Positions 22,699 through 31,350 of a stretch of 64,000 nucleotides of DNA are shown piece by piece. The notes below the pieces were generated by a model, which had not been told where the DNA came from, ran no database searches, and saw nothing but the letters and a program-made list of their open reading frames with translations. Position 1 is the first letter of the stretch. Each line of letters starts with the position of its first letter. The DNA is taken from assembly GCA_029279945.1 (NCBI GenBank), contig JAJUHK010000003.1, forward strand, positions 62,001 through 126,000, written 5' to 3'. This DNA comes from Pseudidiomarina indica (GTDB lineage Bacteria; Pseudomonadota; Gammaproteobacteria; Enterobacterales; Alteromonadaceae). The position numbers were made by a program, and so were the translations under genes.

Positions 22699-23331
22699 CT
22701 AGTTAATCCATTGGTACAACACAGCAGCTATAACGGCTGCTGTGATTATGCCAAATAGCCCAGATACAATTCGCGGCGCTGGCACTCCCTGCCGATAGCC
22801 ATGCACCATGGCACTCACCAAATTTATTCCACGTAAACGATAAAGAACAATCGCAAGCACGTGCAGTACCACAAATCCAACTAAAATATTAAAGGTGGTT
22901 TTATGTATTGTCATTGCTAATAATGCCGTATCTCGCGTAACAGCGCTGGCTAAAGGACCTGAAAAGAATATATCGTCGGTAGCAAATAGACCACTGACAA
23001 ACTGCACCAATAATGTCATTAACAAAACCACCACAACCAAACCACCAGCTGCATTATGCGTATTTGCTGGTTGGTATTGCCCTTGTGTGAACTCTTTGAG
23101 ATGCTGGGTGACTGCTTTGGGTCCACGAACGAATTGGCTAAACCGTGCCGATTCACTGCCGCAGAAACCCCATAAGATCCGCGTAATGACCAATGCACCG
23201 ACTACCCCAGCTAGCTGTAAGTGTAACTCCATATAGCCTTCTTCTGCGGTATACCACATCAGCACCAACAACACGACAAGCAGCCAATGATTAAGGCGTA
23301 CAAACGCATCCCAAATTTTTACACGTTGCAT
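22699..23331 (-). CDS. Cytochrome b561-type di-haem membrane protein
   Basis: The 210-residue protein starts at MQRVKIWDAFVRLNHW, where the first haem-ligating histidine lies in the first helix, and has four to five membrane helices (about 12-32, 36-56, 88-112, 140-165 and 183-205) with further histidines in MTIHKTTFNILVG and VVLHVLAI. Proteins of this family shuttle electrons between quinol and periplasmic c-type cytochromes. The ATG has GAGG upstream; the ORF track uses a TTG five codons earlier. Its neighbour encodes cytochrome c'. Confidence 0.85.
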   Translation of the reverse strand: MQRVKIWDAFVRLNHWLLVVLLVLMWYTAEEGYMELHLQLAGVVGALVITRILWGFCGSESARFSQFVRGPKAVTQHLKEFTQGQYQPANTHNAAGGLVVVVLLMTLLVQFVSGLFATDDIFFSGPLASAVTRDTALLAMTIHKTTFNILVGFVVLHVLAIVLYRLRGINLVSAMVHGYRQGVPAPRIVSGLFGIITAAVIAAVLYQWIN

Positions 23332-23386
23332 TTTTATTTTCCTCAATGTTCAATAGATCAATTAAGACAAGCGATTAGGCGATACC

Positions 23387-23767
23387 ATGAATCAAACAAC
23401 ACATAGAGTACTCATCGTTGAAGACGATTTTATTTCACGAGAAGTGCTGAAGGCTATGGTACAACAATTTTCATTAGCAACCGAGGTGGCTGAAAGCCGA
23501 CAACAAGCCATTGAACTCACTTTGGCCTGGCGCCCCACTTTGATTTTGCTCGACCAAGAACTACCAGATGGCACTGGCATTGAAACCTATCACGCTATTC
23601 GATCGCTATTAGCTGCGTCAACACCGCCCGTTGTGATGATTTCAGGGCACCAACATCCAGATTTTGTATCTGAATGCGCCGCCGCAGGGATAATGCGCTG
23701 TTGGTCTAAGCCAGTAACACCTGGCCAATTAGCAGATTTACTTCGTGTCACTGGTCACATCGAGTAG
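23387..23767 (+). CDS. Stand-alone receiver-domain response regulator
   Basis: A 126-residue CheY-like protein with the acidic pocket (VEDD, residues 11-14), phosphoacceptor Asp56 in LILLDQELPDGTG and the switch lysine in CWSKPVTP. There is no output domain, so it should act by protein contact or phosphotransfer. No dedicated kinase adjoins it; the tripartite hybrid kinase at 33 kb is a candidate partner only by proximity. Its last 30 bp overlap the 3' end of tyrA on the opposite strand. Confidence 0.85.
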   Translation: MNQTTHRVLIVEDDFISREVLKAMVQQFSLATEVAESRQQAIELTLAWRPTLILLDQELPDGTGIETYHAIRSLLAASTPPVVMISGHQHPDFVSECAAAGIMRCWSKPVTPGQLADLLRVTGHIE

Positions 23768-24862
23768 ACGCTGACTCTCGCTGAGGAACTTGTGTGCTAA
23801 TTCGCCGAAATACTGACGGACTTTGTTAAAGCGCTCAATGAAATCTGCTTTGTTGCCTTGTTCGAACTCTTCTAGAATCTTATCGAACACGCTGACATAG
23901 CGTCTAAGCATCTTAAAATGACTCGGATTAGCGGCGATAATGTCTGCGTATAGGTGGGCATCTTGCGCAAACAGCCGTCCTACCATCATGAGTTCCAGGT
24001 GATAAATAGGTGAACTCAACTCCACCAATTGTTGCACATCCACTTGCTCATGAGCGAGATGAACGCCGTACACAAAACTCGATAAGTGCCGTAAAACTTG
24101 TACAAACGACATAGCTTGGTCATGTTCGGCCGCTGCAATAAATTTAATTCGTGCGCCCCAATGCTCAATCGCTTGCAGCAACCAACGATACCCTTCTTCA
24201 TCACGCCCATGACAAGCAATCACCAACTGTTTAGCGAGTGTTGCTTGTTGTGGGCCAAACATTGGATGAAGCCCAACAACTGGGCCGCTATGTTGCGTCA
24301 GCATCGCTGCTAATGGTAATTCTTTCACACTCGTTAAATCGGCTAAAATGCAGCTGGGAGGCAATACAGGCAGGTCTAGAATCACTTGCTCGACAACCGT
24401 TAAAGGGACTGCAAGAAGAACCAGATCAGCGTGTTGGCAGTATGTTGGCGCTACCGCCCAATCTGTTGGTTCAATAATATGAACCTTTGCACCAGCATTG
24501 CTAAATAATTTGGCAAAGAGTTGCCCCATAGCTCCACCACCACCGATGATGACGACCTGCTTACCTTGTAAATGTACATCGGCAGCTTGCTGTTGCTGGT
24601 AGGAATCCCGAATCACGCGGCGTAAGACGTCTTCAATTAAATCCGGTGAGATACCTAATTGCTGAGCTTCTTCGCGACGTCGCATAAACATAGTCGCTTC
24701 ACGTTCAGGTACGTAAAGAGGCTCGCCTAACTGTCTTTTTACCGCACCAATGCGAGCGGCGAGTTCTTGTCGTTGTTGCAGTAAATGAACCAACTGGCTA
24801 TCCGTTGCGTCAATCTGCAATCTTAATTTCTCAAGTTGCTCCGCTATCTGTTCACGTTTCAT
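23738..24862 (-). CDS. tyrA: Bifunctional chorismate mutase / prephenate dehydrogenase TyrA
   Basis: TyrA makes 4-hydroxyphenylpyruvate from chorismate for tyrosine synthesis. Of 374 residues, about 1-90 are an AroQ chorismate mutase (LEKLRLQIDATDSQLVHLLQQRQELAARIGAVK) and about 100-370 the NAD-dependent dehydrogenase (Rossmann motif VVIIGGGGAMGQLFAKLF, GLHPMFGP). It lies downstream of the rplS terminator on the same strand. Its 3' end overlaps the receiver gene by 30 bp. Confidence 0.96.
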   Translation of the reverse strand: MKREQIAEQLEKLRLQIDATDSQLVHLLQQRQELAARIGAVKRQLGEPLYVPEREATMFMRRREEAQQLGISPDLIEDVLRRVIRDSYQQQQAADVHLQGKQVVIIGGGGAMGQLFAKLFSNAGAKVHIIEPTDWAVAPTYCQHADLVLLAVPLTVVEQVILDLPVLPPSCILADLTSVKELPLAAMLTQHSGPVVGLHPMFGPQQATLAKQLVIACHGRDEEGYRWLLQAIEHWGARIKFIAAAEHDQAMSFVQVLRHLSSFVYGVHLAHEQVDVQQLVELSSPIYHLELMMVGRLFAQDAHLYADIIAANPSHFKMLRRYVSVFDKILEEFEQGNKADFIERFNKVRQYFGELAHKFLSESQRLLDVTSDTK

Positions 24863-24917
24863 TGTCTCTACTCCAACAACCTCTGATTACTGCCGATGAA
24901 TGTGCCAGTTGTACCAT

Positions 24918-24947
24918 AAAAAAACCCGCCAAGTGGCGGGTTTTTTC
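24918..24947 (-). terminator. Terminator of the rpsP-rimM-trmD-rplS operon
   Basis: A GC-rich stem (AACCCGCC / GGCGGGTT) with a 4-nt loop is flanked by A and T runs, so it can act in both directions. It lies 19 bp after the rplS stop on the minus strand. Confidence 0.9.
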
Positions 24948-24965
24948 AATATCGCTTGATGCTGA

Positions 24966-25331
24966 TTACTTGCTAACCAACTTTTCGCGAATACGTGCAG
25001 ATTTACCTGAACGCTCACGTAAGTAGTAAAGCTTAGCACGACGAACCGCACCTTTACGTTTCACCACGATGCTATCTACAATTGGGCTATGTACTTGGAA
25101 TGTACGCTCAACACCTTCACCGTTCGAAATTTTGCGAACGGTAACAGCGCTGTGTAAGCCACGATTGCGCTTAGCGATAACCACGCCTTCAAATGCCTGA
25201 ATACGCTGACGGTTACCTTCAGTTACCTTAACATTAACGACCACTGTATCGCCCGGCGCGTACGCTGGGAGGTCGCTTTTTAATTGTTCATCTTCGATCG
25301 CTTTGATCAAATTTTGATTTACTTTTGCCAT
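24966..25331 (-). CDS. rplS: Ribosomal protein L19
   Basis: A 121-residue 50S protein at the 30S-50S interface. Typical elements: [55 protein letters not shown] and [17 protein letters not shown]. Last gene of the rpsP operon, 20 bp after trmD and followed by a strong terminator. Confidence 0.98.
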   Translation of the reverse strand: MAKVNQNLIKAIEDEQLKSDLPAYAPGDTVVVNVKVTEGNRQRIQAFEGVVIAKRNRGLHSAVTVRKISNGEGVERTFQVHSPIVDSIVVKRKGAVRRAKLYYLRERSGKSARIREKLVSK

Positions 25332-25351
25332 GATAGCCTCGCTTGCCTAGA

Positions 25352-26128
25352 TTAACTACCCGAGTTTGAATCAGAATCTTGTAAGTGCTGCTGAATAAAT
25401 TCTTCCAGTAGCTGCTTCTGCTCGTCAGTCAGAGCTAGGTTTTTAATCAATTCAGGACGTCGCAACCAAGTTCTACCTAGAGCTTGCTGCAAACGCCATC
25501 GACGTATTTGTTCATGGTTACCGCTTAATAATACTGCGGGAACCGCTTCACCATCTAACACTTCTGGTCGTGTATAATGGGGACAGTCGAGCAACCCATT
25601 AGCAAACGAATCTTCTTGCGCAGAATCTTCGTGTCCTAATACACCAGGGACGAGCCGCGCAATTGCGTCGATCATCACCATAGCTGGTAACTCACCACCA
25701 CTTAACACATAATCTCCAATCGACCATTCTTCATCAACGTGCCGAGTAATAACTCGCTCATCAATGCCTTCATAGCGACCGGCGATTAGGATCAACTTGT
25801 CATGTTGAGCTAAATATCTTACCCCGTCATGATCAAGCTTACGCCCTTGAGGTGATAAATAAATCACCTTGGTATCGGCACCAAGTTGCTGCTTTGCTGC
25901 TGCAATCGCGTCAGTGAGCGGCTGCACCATCATCAGCATCCCCGGACCTCCGCCGTATGGGCGGTCATCAACTGTACGATGGCGATCATGGGTAAAATCA
26001 CGGGGATTGATTAGCGTTAGTTCTAACAATCCATCGCGTACCGCACGACCAGTAACACCGTTGCTGGTTATGGCTTGAAACATCTCAGGAAAGAGGCTAA
26101 TTACCCCAACCTGCAGTTGCTTTGCCAT
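25352..26128 (-). CDS. trmD: tRNA (guanine-37-N1)-methyltransferase TrmD
   Basis: TrmD makes m1G37, which prevents +1 frameshifting. From [17 protein letters not shown] the protein has 258 residues. The SPOUT trefoil-knot region ([36 protein letters not shown]) is present. The ORF track starts six codons earlier; this ATG overlaps the rimM stop (TAATG) and gives the family N terminus. Confidence 0.97.
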   Translation of the reverse strand: MAKQLQVGVISLFPEMFQAITSNGVTGRAVRDGLLELTLINPRDFTHDRHRTVDDRPYGGGPGMLMMVQPLTDAIAAAKQQLGADTKVIYLSPQGRKLDHDGVRYLAQHDKLILIAGRYEGIDERVITRHVDEEWSIGDYVLSGGELPAMVMIDAIARLVPGVLGHEDSAQEDSFANGLLDCPHYTRPEVLDGEAVPAVLLSGNHEQIRRWRLQQALGRTWLRRPELIKNLALTDEQKQLLEEFIQQHLQDSDSNSGS

Positions 26129-26658
26129 TAAAAGTCCGCTGGCCAATCCACAACGATGCGTTGCCCCGTTTTATCAACGTCAATAACATATTGACTTTGA
26201 ATAAACGGAATCAAACGTTCAGCTCGACCAAACGCATCATTGCTGTTCGCTTTCACCACCATCACATCGTTCGATGCTGTAGCCATAATCTGATCCACGA
26301 CCCCCATGTCATAGCCATCCCTATTAACAACTGACATCCCCATCAGGTCACGCCAATAGAATTCGCCTGCTGGCAATTCCGGCAATAACTCTTCATCGAT
26401 TAGGATATCGGCACCCGTCAATAAGTGCGCTTGATCACGGTCATCGATACCAGTTAATTTTGCAATTAGTCCTTTATTGTGCCGACGCCATTCCTCGACT
26501 TGAACTACTTGCACTTTGCCCTGCTTACTCAATTGCCACGGGCGATAATCAAAAATGGCTTCGGGATCATCGGTGAAACTCTGAATTTTTATCCAACCTT
26601 TTACGCCATACACTGCGCCAAGTTGGCCCAGGGTGACGGTTGTAGCAGGGTGACTCAT
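26128..26658 (-). CDS. rimM: Ribosome maturation factor RimM
   Basis: RimM assists 30S assembly by binding S19 during 16S rRNA processing. The 176-residue protein has the N-terminal RimM domain ([21 protein letters not shown]) and a PRC-barrel half ([26 protein letters not shown]). I use the ATG preceded by AGGTGG; the ORF track uses a GTG inside that site. It overlaps trmD as TAATG. Confidence 0.95.
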   Translation of the reverse strand: MSHPATTVTLGQLGAVYGVKGWIKIQSFTDDPEAIFDYRPWQLSKQGKVQVVQVEEWRRHNKGLIAKLTGIDDRDQAHLLTGADILIDEELLPELPAGEFYWRDLMGMSVVNRDGYDMGVVDQIMATASNDVMVVKANSNDAFGRAERLIPFIQSQYVIDVDKTGQRIVVDWPADF

Positions 26659-26683
26659 AACCACCTATGATTCCGTTAATTAA

Positions 26684-26932
26684 TTAAGCTGCGCTACGCG
26701 CGTCTTGAACAAGTTTAGCAACTCGCTCAGACAAGGTTGCACCGTGTGAAACCCAATGTTCAACACGATCTAAATCAACGCGTAACTTTTCTTCCTGACC
26801 ACGAGCGGTTGGGTTGAAAAAGCCTACATTTTCAATGAAACGACCGTCGCGGGCATTGCGACTGTCAGTCACTACCATTTGGTAGAATGGGCGTTTTTTA
26901 GCGCCACCACGTTGTAAACGAATGGTTACCAT
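26684..26932 (-). CDS. rpsP: Ribosomal protein S16
   Basis: An 82-residue 30S protein with the family start [34 protein letters not shown]. It is the first gene of rpsP-rimM-trmD-rplS. The upstream gap contains the ffh terminator on the same strand, so the operon needs its own promoter, which I could not define. Confidence 0.98.
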   Translation of the reverse strand: MVTIRLQRGGAKKRPFYQMVVTDSRNARDGRFIENVGFFNPTARGQEEKLRVDLDRVEHWVSHGATLSERVAKLVQDARSAA

Positions 26933-26964
26933 TACGTTCCTCGATACAGTTTTTTAATGTTAAG

Positions 26965-26997
26965 AAATAAAAACCTCCCCGAGCTTAGTCGGAGAGG
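26965..26997 (-). terminator. Terminator of ffh
   Basis: On the minus strand CCTCTCCGA pairs with TCGGGGAGG (one G-U) around a 6-nt loop and is followed by TTTTTATTT. It lies between ffh and rpsP. Confidence 0.85.
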
Positions 26998-27039
26998 TCG
27001 TGGAATTTACCTGAATTTTAGGCGAAATGCAAGCAAATA

Positions 27040-28413
27040 CTAGCCTCTTGGGAACATTCCTGGGGGGAGCTTACCGCCCATCCCTCCGAGGCTTCGCAGC
27101 ATTTTTGCCATCCCCCCGCCTTTCATTTTTTTCATCATTTTTTGCATTTGCATAAATTGCTTCAAAAGGCGGTTTACATCTTGCACTTGAGTACCCGAGC
27201 CTGCGGCTATACGGCGCTTCCGTGACCCCTTGATGAGGTCGGGGTATTCACGCTCTTGCGGGGTCATTGAATTAATGATGGCTTCCATACGCACCGTCAT
27301 TTTGTCATCCAGTTGACCTTTCATTTGTGACGACATCTGCCCCATACCCGGCAATTTATCGAGCAGCCCCATCATGCCCCCCATATCGCGCATTTGTACT
27401 AACTGTTCACGGAAGTCTTCTAACGAAAACTTGCCTTCCTTGATAACTTTTTTGGCGACCTTTTCTGCTTTCTCGCGATCGATTTTACTTTCTAACTCAT
27501 CAATGAGCGATAACACATCACCCATGCCCAGGATGCGCGATGCAATACGATCCGGATGAAACGGTTCTAGTGCAGTAGTTTTTTCACCTACCCCCAAAAA
27601 CTTAATCGGCTTACCAGTGATGTGCCGAATGGAGAGTGCAGCACCACCGCGCGCGTCACCATCGGCTTTGGTCAAGATCACACCAGTTAACGGCAAGGCT
27701 TCATTAAATGCTTGCGCAGTATTAGCAGCATCTTGTCCCGTCATAGCATCAACCACAAACAATGTTTCAATGGGTTGAATGGCTTGATGCAGTTCTTTAA
27801 TTTCTGCCATCATGGCGTCATCTACTGCCGTCCGTCCTGCAGTATCGACAATCACGACATCAACAAACTGTTTTCGCGCGTGTTCAATTGCTTGCTCGGC
27901 AATAGCAACAGGGTCTTGGGTAGTGGTCGACGGGAAAAACTCGACCTCGACCTCACCTGCTAAGGTTTCCAATTGCTTAATTGCTGCGGGACGGTAGACG
28001 TCAGCACTAACAACCAACACTTTTTTCTTTTGCTTTTCCTTTAGATAGCGGGCTAGCTTGCCAACACTGGTGGTTTTACCAGCACCTTGTAATCCGGCCA
28101 TTAAGATGACGGCAGGTGGTTGGGTGGCCAGGTTAATCGGCACGTTACCCTCACCCATAGCATGCTCAAGTTCTTTTTGGACAATTTTTAAGAACACCTG
28201 TCCCGGCGTGAGACTTTTATTAACTTCGGCTCCAAGTGCCTGCTCTTTAACGCGGCTAACAAATTCTCGTACGACAGGTAGTGCAACGTCTGCCTCCAGC
28301 AAAGCCATACGCACTTCACGTAAGGTATCTTTAATATTATCTTCAGTGAGGCGGCCACGACCGGTAATATTTTTCAACGATTGTGATAATCGTTCGCTTA
28401 AATTCTCAAACAT
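27040..28413 (-). CDS. ffh: Signal recognition particle GTPase Ffh
   Basis: Ffh binds 4.5S RNA and targets nascent membrane proteins to FtsY and the Sec translocon. The 457-residue protein has the N helical bundle, the G domain with GLQGAGKTTSVGKLA (about residues 100-115), VDTAGR and TKADGDARGGAAL, and the methionine-rich M domain ending FMQMQKMMKKMKGGGMAKMLRSLGG. It is divergent from ypjD, as in E. coli. Confidence 0.98.
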   Translation of the reverse strand: MFENLSERLSQSLKNITGRGRLTEDNIKDTLREVRMALLEADVALPVVREFVSRVKEQALGAEVNKSLTPGQVFLKIVQKELEHAMGEGNVPINLATQPPAVILMAGLQGAGKTTSVGKLARYLKEKQKKKVLVVSADVYRPAAIKQLETLAGEVEVEFFPSTTTQDPVAIAEQAIEHARKQFVDVVIVDTAGRTAVDDAMMAEIKELHQAIQPIETLFVVDAMTGQDAANTAQAFNEALPLTGVILTKADGDARGGAALSIRHITGKPIKFLGVGEKTTALEPFHPDRIASRILGMGDVLSLIDELESKIDREKAEKVAKKVIKEGKFSLEDFREQLVQMRDMGGMMGLLDKLPGMGQMSSQMKGQLDDKMTVRMEAIINSMTPQEREYPDLIKGSRKRRIAAGSGTQVQDVNRLLKQFMQMQKMMKKMKGGGMAKMLRSLGGMGGKLPPGMFPRG

Positions 28414-28470
28414 GCGAATCTGCTCACTCTTGGTTGCCGATGTAAACTACTATGGATGGATATGGCGGCG

Positions 28471-28476
28471 AGTATA
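28471..28476 (-). promoter_or_regulatory. Possible -10 element of the ffh promoter
   Basis: TATACT on the minus strand lies about 60 bp upstream of the ffh start in the ffh/ypjD divergent gap. The -35 region is weak by eye, so this is tentative. Confidence 0.3.
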
Positions 28477-28578
28477 CCGTAATTCAACCAAAGTTTCCTG
28501 ATCCTATTGGGTTTGTGTGCAACAATGCATATACTTATACATGGCTTCAGTTATGCAACATAATAAGGTGAAATTTGA

Positions 28579-29370
28579 ATGCATGTGCTAGTCACACTGA
28601 CCTTTGCTCTCTATTTCCTTGCTGCAATTCTTTTGTGGCGTCAAATAGTACGCTCGCACACCACTCGTTGGCTGCTATGGATTACTCCATTTGCTGCAGT
28701 CGTGACGCACTTTATCTTATTGTGGAGTTATCTCCGCACCGACCAATTTCACCATCTTAATATTGCCTCCAGCTTAAGTAGTGTAGCGCTCTTATTAGCT
28801 GCATTAACAATTCTTAGAAACCGTCGTTCAGATGGACTCTTGTTAAGTCCTATCATTTATCTGTTTGCAGGGGTCAGTGTTATCGTTATGGTAGTCAGCC
28901 CTGCTGGTTGGGGGCCTCAGCTAAGTGAAGCGAGTGGGTTAATTATTCATATCATCTTATCGCTGGTTGCCTATGCAGTGCTCATGCTGGCCACGCTTTA
29001 TGCCATTCAATTACTATATTTAAACCATGCACTGAAGAACCATCGTATCCGAGCCATCGCCGGTAACATGCCACCATTGATGGTAGTCGAACGCTATTTC
29101 TTTCGCTTATTGACTACTGGGACAGTGTTATTGGCGGTCGCCATTTTAAGTGGATTTATTTTCTTAGATGATATGTTTGCCCAAGGTCAAGCTCATAAAA
29201 CAATTCTGAGCTCGGCTGCATTCGTATTATATGCGGTTGTCTTGTATATGCATCAACTGAAACACATGCGGGGACGGCCCCTAGTTTTAGCCAGTGTGGT
29301 CGCCAGTGTACTCTTATCCTTGGCTTACTTCGGTAGCCGATTTGTGAAAGATGTTCTCCTGGCTCTGTAA
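28579..29370 (+). CDS. ypjD: CcsA/CcmC-like inner-membrane protein YpjD
   Basis: A 263-residue multi-spanning protein of the cytochrome c assembly (CcsA) family with about eight hydrophobic segments and conserved membrane histidines. The E. coli homologue YpjD occupies the same position, divergent from ffh and ahead of yfjD. A role in haem handling or c-type cytochrome assembly is inferred from the family; no WWD motif is obvious. The ATG is preceded by AAGGTG. A cytochrome c' and a b561 lie 6 kb away but are not co-operonic. Confidence 0.82.
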   Translation: MHVLVTLTFALYFLAAILLWRQIVRSHTTRWLLWITPFAAVVTHFILLWSYLRTDQFHHLNIASSLSSVALLLAALTILRNRRSDGLLLSPIIYLFAGVSVIVMVVSPAGWGPQLSEASGLIIHIILSLVAYAVLMLATLYAIQLLYLNHALKNHRIRAIAGNMPPLMVVERYFFRLLTTGTVLLAVAILSGFIFLDDMFAQGQAHKTILSSAAFVLYAVVLYMHQLKHMRGRPLVLASVVASVLLSLAYFGSRFVKDVLLAL

Positions 29371-29396
29371 GTGATCATTGAATTAAACTGAAACAC

Positions 29397-29424
29397 TTGA
29401 CTTGCTCAATGAGCTGGTTAAATT
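29397..29424 (+). promoter_or_regulatory. Possible promoter of yfjD
   Basis: TTGACT and TAAATT separated by 16 nt lie in the 88-bp gap between ypjD and yfjD. Hexamer match and position only. Confidence 0.35.
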
Positions 29425-29458
29425 AATCGTTCAATATAAGTTGGTATAGGGTTAATTT

Positions 29459-30733
29459 TTGGACGACATATCCACTGCGACATTACTCATAGCCTTAGGG
29501 GTATTGTTGCTACTTTCTGCATTTTTTTCAGGCTCAGAAACAGGGATGATGTCTGTAAACCGTTATCGGTTGCGACACCTTGCTCAGCAAGGACATTCTG
29601 GAGCTAAACGAATCCAATTCTTGCTAGAGCGCCCCGACCGCTTGATTGGGTTGATCCTCATTGGCAATAATTTAGTTAATATTGCCGCATCCGCTATCGC
29701 CACCATTTTATGCTTACGTTGGTTTGGTGACGCTGGAATTATCATCGCAACCTTTGGTATGACACTCATAGTTTTAGTGTTTGCCGAAGTCACGCCAAAA
29801 ACGATCGCTGCACTCCATCCGGAGCGCATCGCAACGCCGTCGTCATTCGTTATCAAACCGCTGCTGCGTGTAATGTATCCATTGGTTGCCTTCATTAATT
29901 TAATTACCAATAGCATAATTCGGTTATTGGGGGTGAATCCAAACTCGCCATCACGTGGTGATGCGCTGAGCTCAGATGAGCTGAGGACCATCGTTAATGA
30001 AGCAAGCTCGATGATCCCATCATCCCACCAACAAATGTTACTCAGCATCCTTGATTTAGAAAAAGTAACCGTCGAAGACGTCATGACACCACGGGCAGAT
30101 ATCGCCGCAATCGATGTTCAGGACGATGTCAAATCTATCCTTAAACAACTGAGCCAAGCCCAATACACCCGCATTTTGCTGTACCGCAATAACATTGATG
30201 ATGCGATTGGGTTCCTTCACGCTCGTGACATTATGCAGCTGTTTACGAAAAATACGTATGATTTAGATAAGTCTGAAATTGTCCGTGCGGCACGCGAAAT
30301 TTACTACATTCCTGAGGGAACTCCCCTGAATGTTCAGTTGCTAAAATTTCAACGCTATAAAGAGCGGATTGGTCTGGTTGTTGATGAATACGGTGATATC
30401 CAAGGGCTCGTAACTTTAGAGGATATCTTAGAAGAAATTGTTGGTGATTTCACGACGAGCATTCTGCCCGATAGTACTGAATCTACCATGGTTGAGAGTG
30501 ATGGCTCAATTATTGTCGAAGGAGTTGCCAACCTACGGGATCTCAATAAAGAAATGAATTGGAATCTGCCCACTGATGGTCCCAAAACAGTGAGCGGTTT
30601 AATCATTGAGACCTTAGGTGATATCCCCCAACAACCTTTGTGCCTGCGGATCAATGGTTACGCCATCGAAATTATCGAAAGTGGTGACAACTTAGTTAAA
30701 CAGGTTCGATTCTTGCCACCTGCAAAGGTTTAA
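29459..30733 (+). CDS. yfjD: CorC/HlyC-family membrane protein with DUF21 and CBS domains (YfjD/CorB)
   Basis: Proteins of this CNNM/CorC group are linked to Mg2+ and Co2+ efflux and resistance. The 424-residue protein has an N-terminal DUF21 membrane domain (about residues 5-190: FFSGSETGMMSVNRYRL, LIGNNLVNIAASAIATI, FAEVTPKTIAA), a CBS pair (about 205-330: VEDVMTPRADI, GLVVDEYGDIQGLVTLEDILEEIVGDF) and a C-terminal CorC_HlyC domain. The start is TTG with AGGG about 8 nt upstream; no ATG is better placed. Its stop is shared with the convergent lipoprotein gene (TTAA). Confidence 0.9.
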   Translation: MDDISTATLLIALGVLLLLSAFFSGSETGMMSVNRYRLRHLAQQGHSGAKRIQFLLERPDRLIGLILIGNNLVNIAASAIATILCLRWFGDAGIIIATFGMTLIVLVFAEVTPKTIAALHPERIATPSSFVIKPLLRVMYPLVAFINLITNSIIRLLGVNPNSPSRGDALSSDELRTIVNEASSMIPSSHQQMLLSILDLEKVTVEDVMTPRADIAAIDVQDDVKSILKQLSQAQYTRILLYRNNIDDAIGFLHARDIMQLFTKNTYDLDKSEIVRAAREIYYIPEGTPLNVQLLKFQRYKERIGLVVDEYGDIQGLVTLEDILEEIVGDFTTSILPDSTESTMVESDGSIIVEGVANLRDLNKEMNWNLPTDGPKTVSGLIIETLGDIPQQPLCLRINGYAIEIIESGDNLVKQVRFLPPAKV

Positions 30734-31347
30734 GAAAAAAACAACCGCCACAGCCAGCCACGCTTTAAATCATCTTCGCATTGACGTAACTGCGCGCCGT
30801 AGCGTCCGGCGCGCTCTTGTACGCGTTCAGCCGTACGCATCAACCATTGCTTCTGGCGATAAGTTCCGCGCTTATAACCACCCCAACCTTCGTGATAATT
30901 TAAATACTGCGCGTATGCGTCCCACTTTGAGACACCATTGATGCGATGGCTTTTAGAAATATACCATCCCATAAAATCCATCGCGTCGGCAAAATTATCA
31001 CGAGATGACCATGTATTACCGGTTTCTTTAACGTAGTCATCCCAAGTTCCTGTCTTTGCCTGTGAATAGCCATATGCGCTGCTCACACGCCCCCATGGAA
31101 TTACCCATAAAATGTAATCACGCGGTGGCTTAGCATTATGCTTAAATGAGCTTTCTTGATACATAATTGCCATCGGCACTTGTATAGGAACGCCCCATTT
31201 TTTCTGCATTTTTTCGGCTGCTTTATACCAGTCGCGTTTCTCTTCGAAGATCCGACACAGATTTTCTGGCTCTTTAGGGGGCGGCGTCGCACATCCTGCA
31301 AGAGTTAACGCCAGCGTTGCTGCAATCACACCATAGCGACATTTCAT
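30730..31347 (-). CDS. Lytic transglycosylase-like lipoprotein
   Basis: A 205-residue lipoprotein (lipobox LTLAGC, residues 15-20) with a soluble-lytic-transglycosylase-like domain. The probable catalytic glutamate is in AIMYQESSFKHNAKPPRDYI, and GRVSSAYGYSQAKTGTWDDYV resembles the SLT core. It should act on peptidoglycan from the outer-membrane inner leaflet. It starts 3 nt after the gshA stop, suggesting cotranscription, and shares a 4-bp stop overlap with yfjD. Confidence 0.82.
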   Translation of the reverse strand: MKCRYGVIAATLALTLAGCATPPPKEPENLCRIFEEKRDWYKAAEKMQKKWGVPIQVPMAIMYQESSFKHNAKPPRDYILWVIPWGRVSSAYGYSQAKTGTWDDYVKETGNTWSSRDNFADAMDFMGWYISKSHRINGVSKWDAYAQYLNYHEGWGGYKRGTYRQKQWLMRTAERVQERAGRYGAQLRQCEDDLKRGWLWRLFFS

Positions 31348-31350
31348 AAC

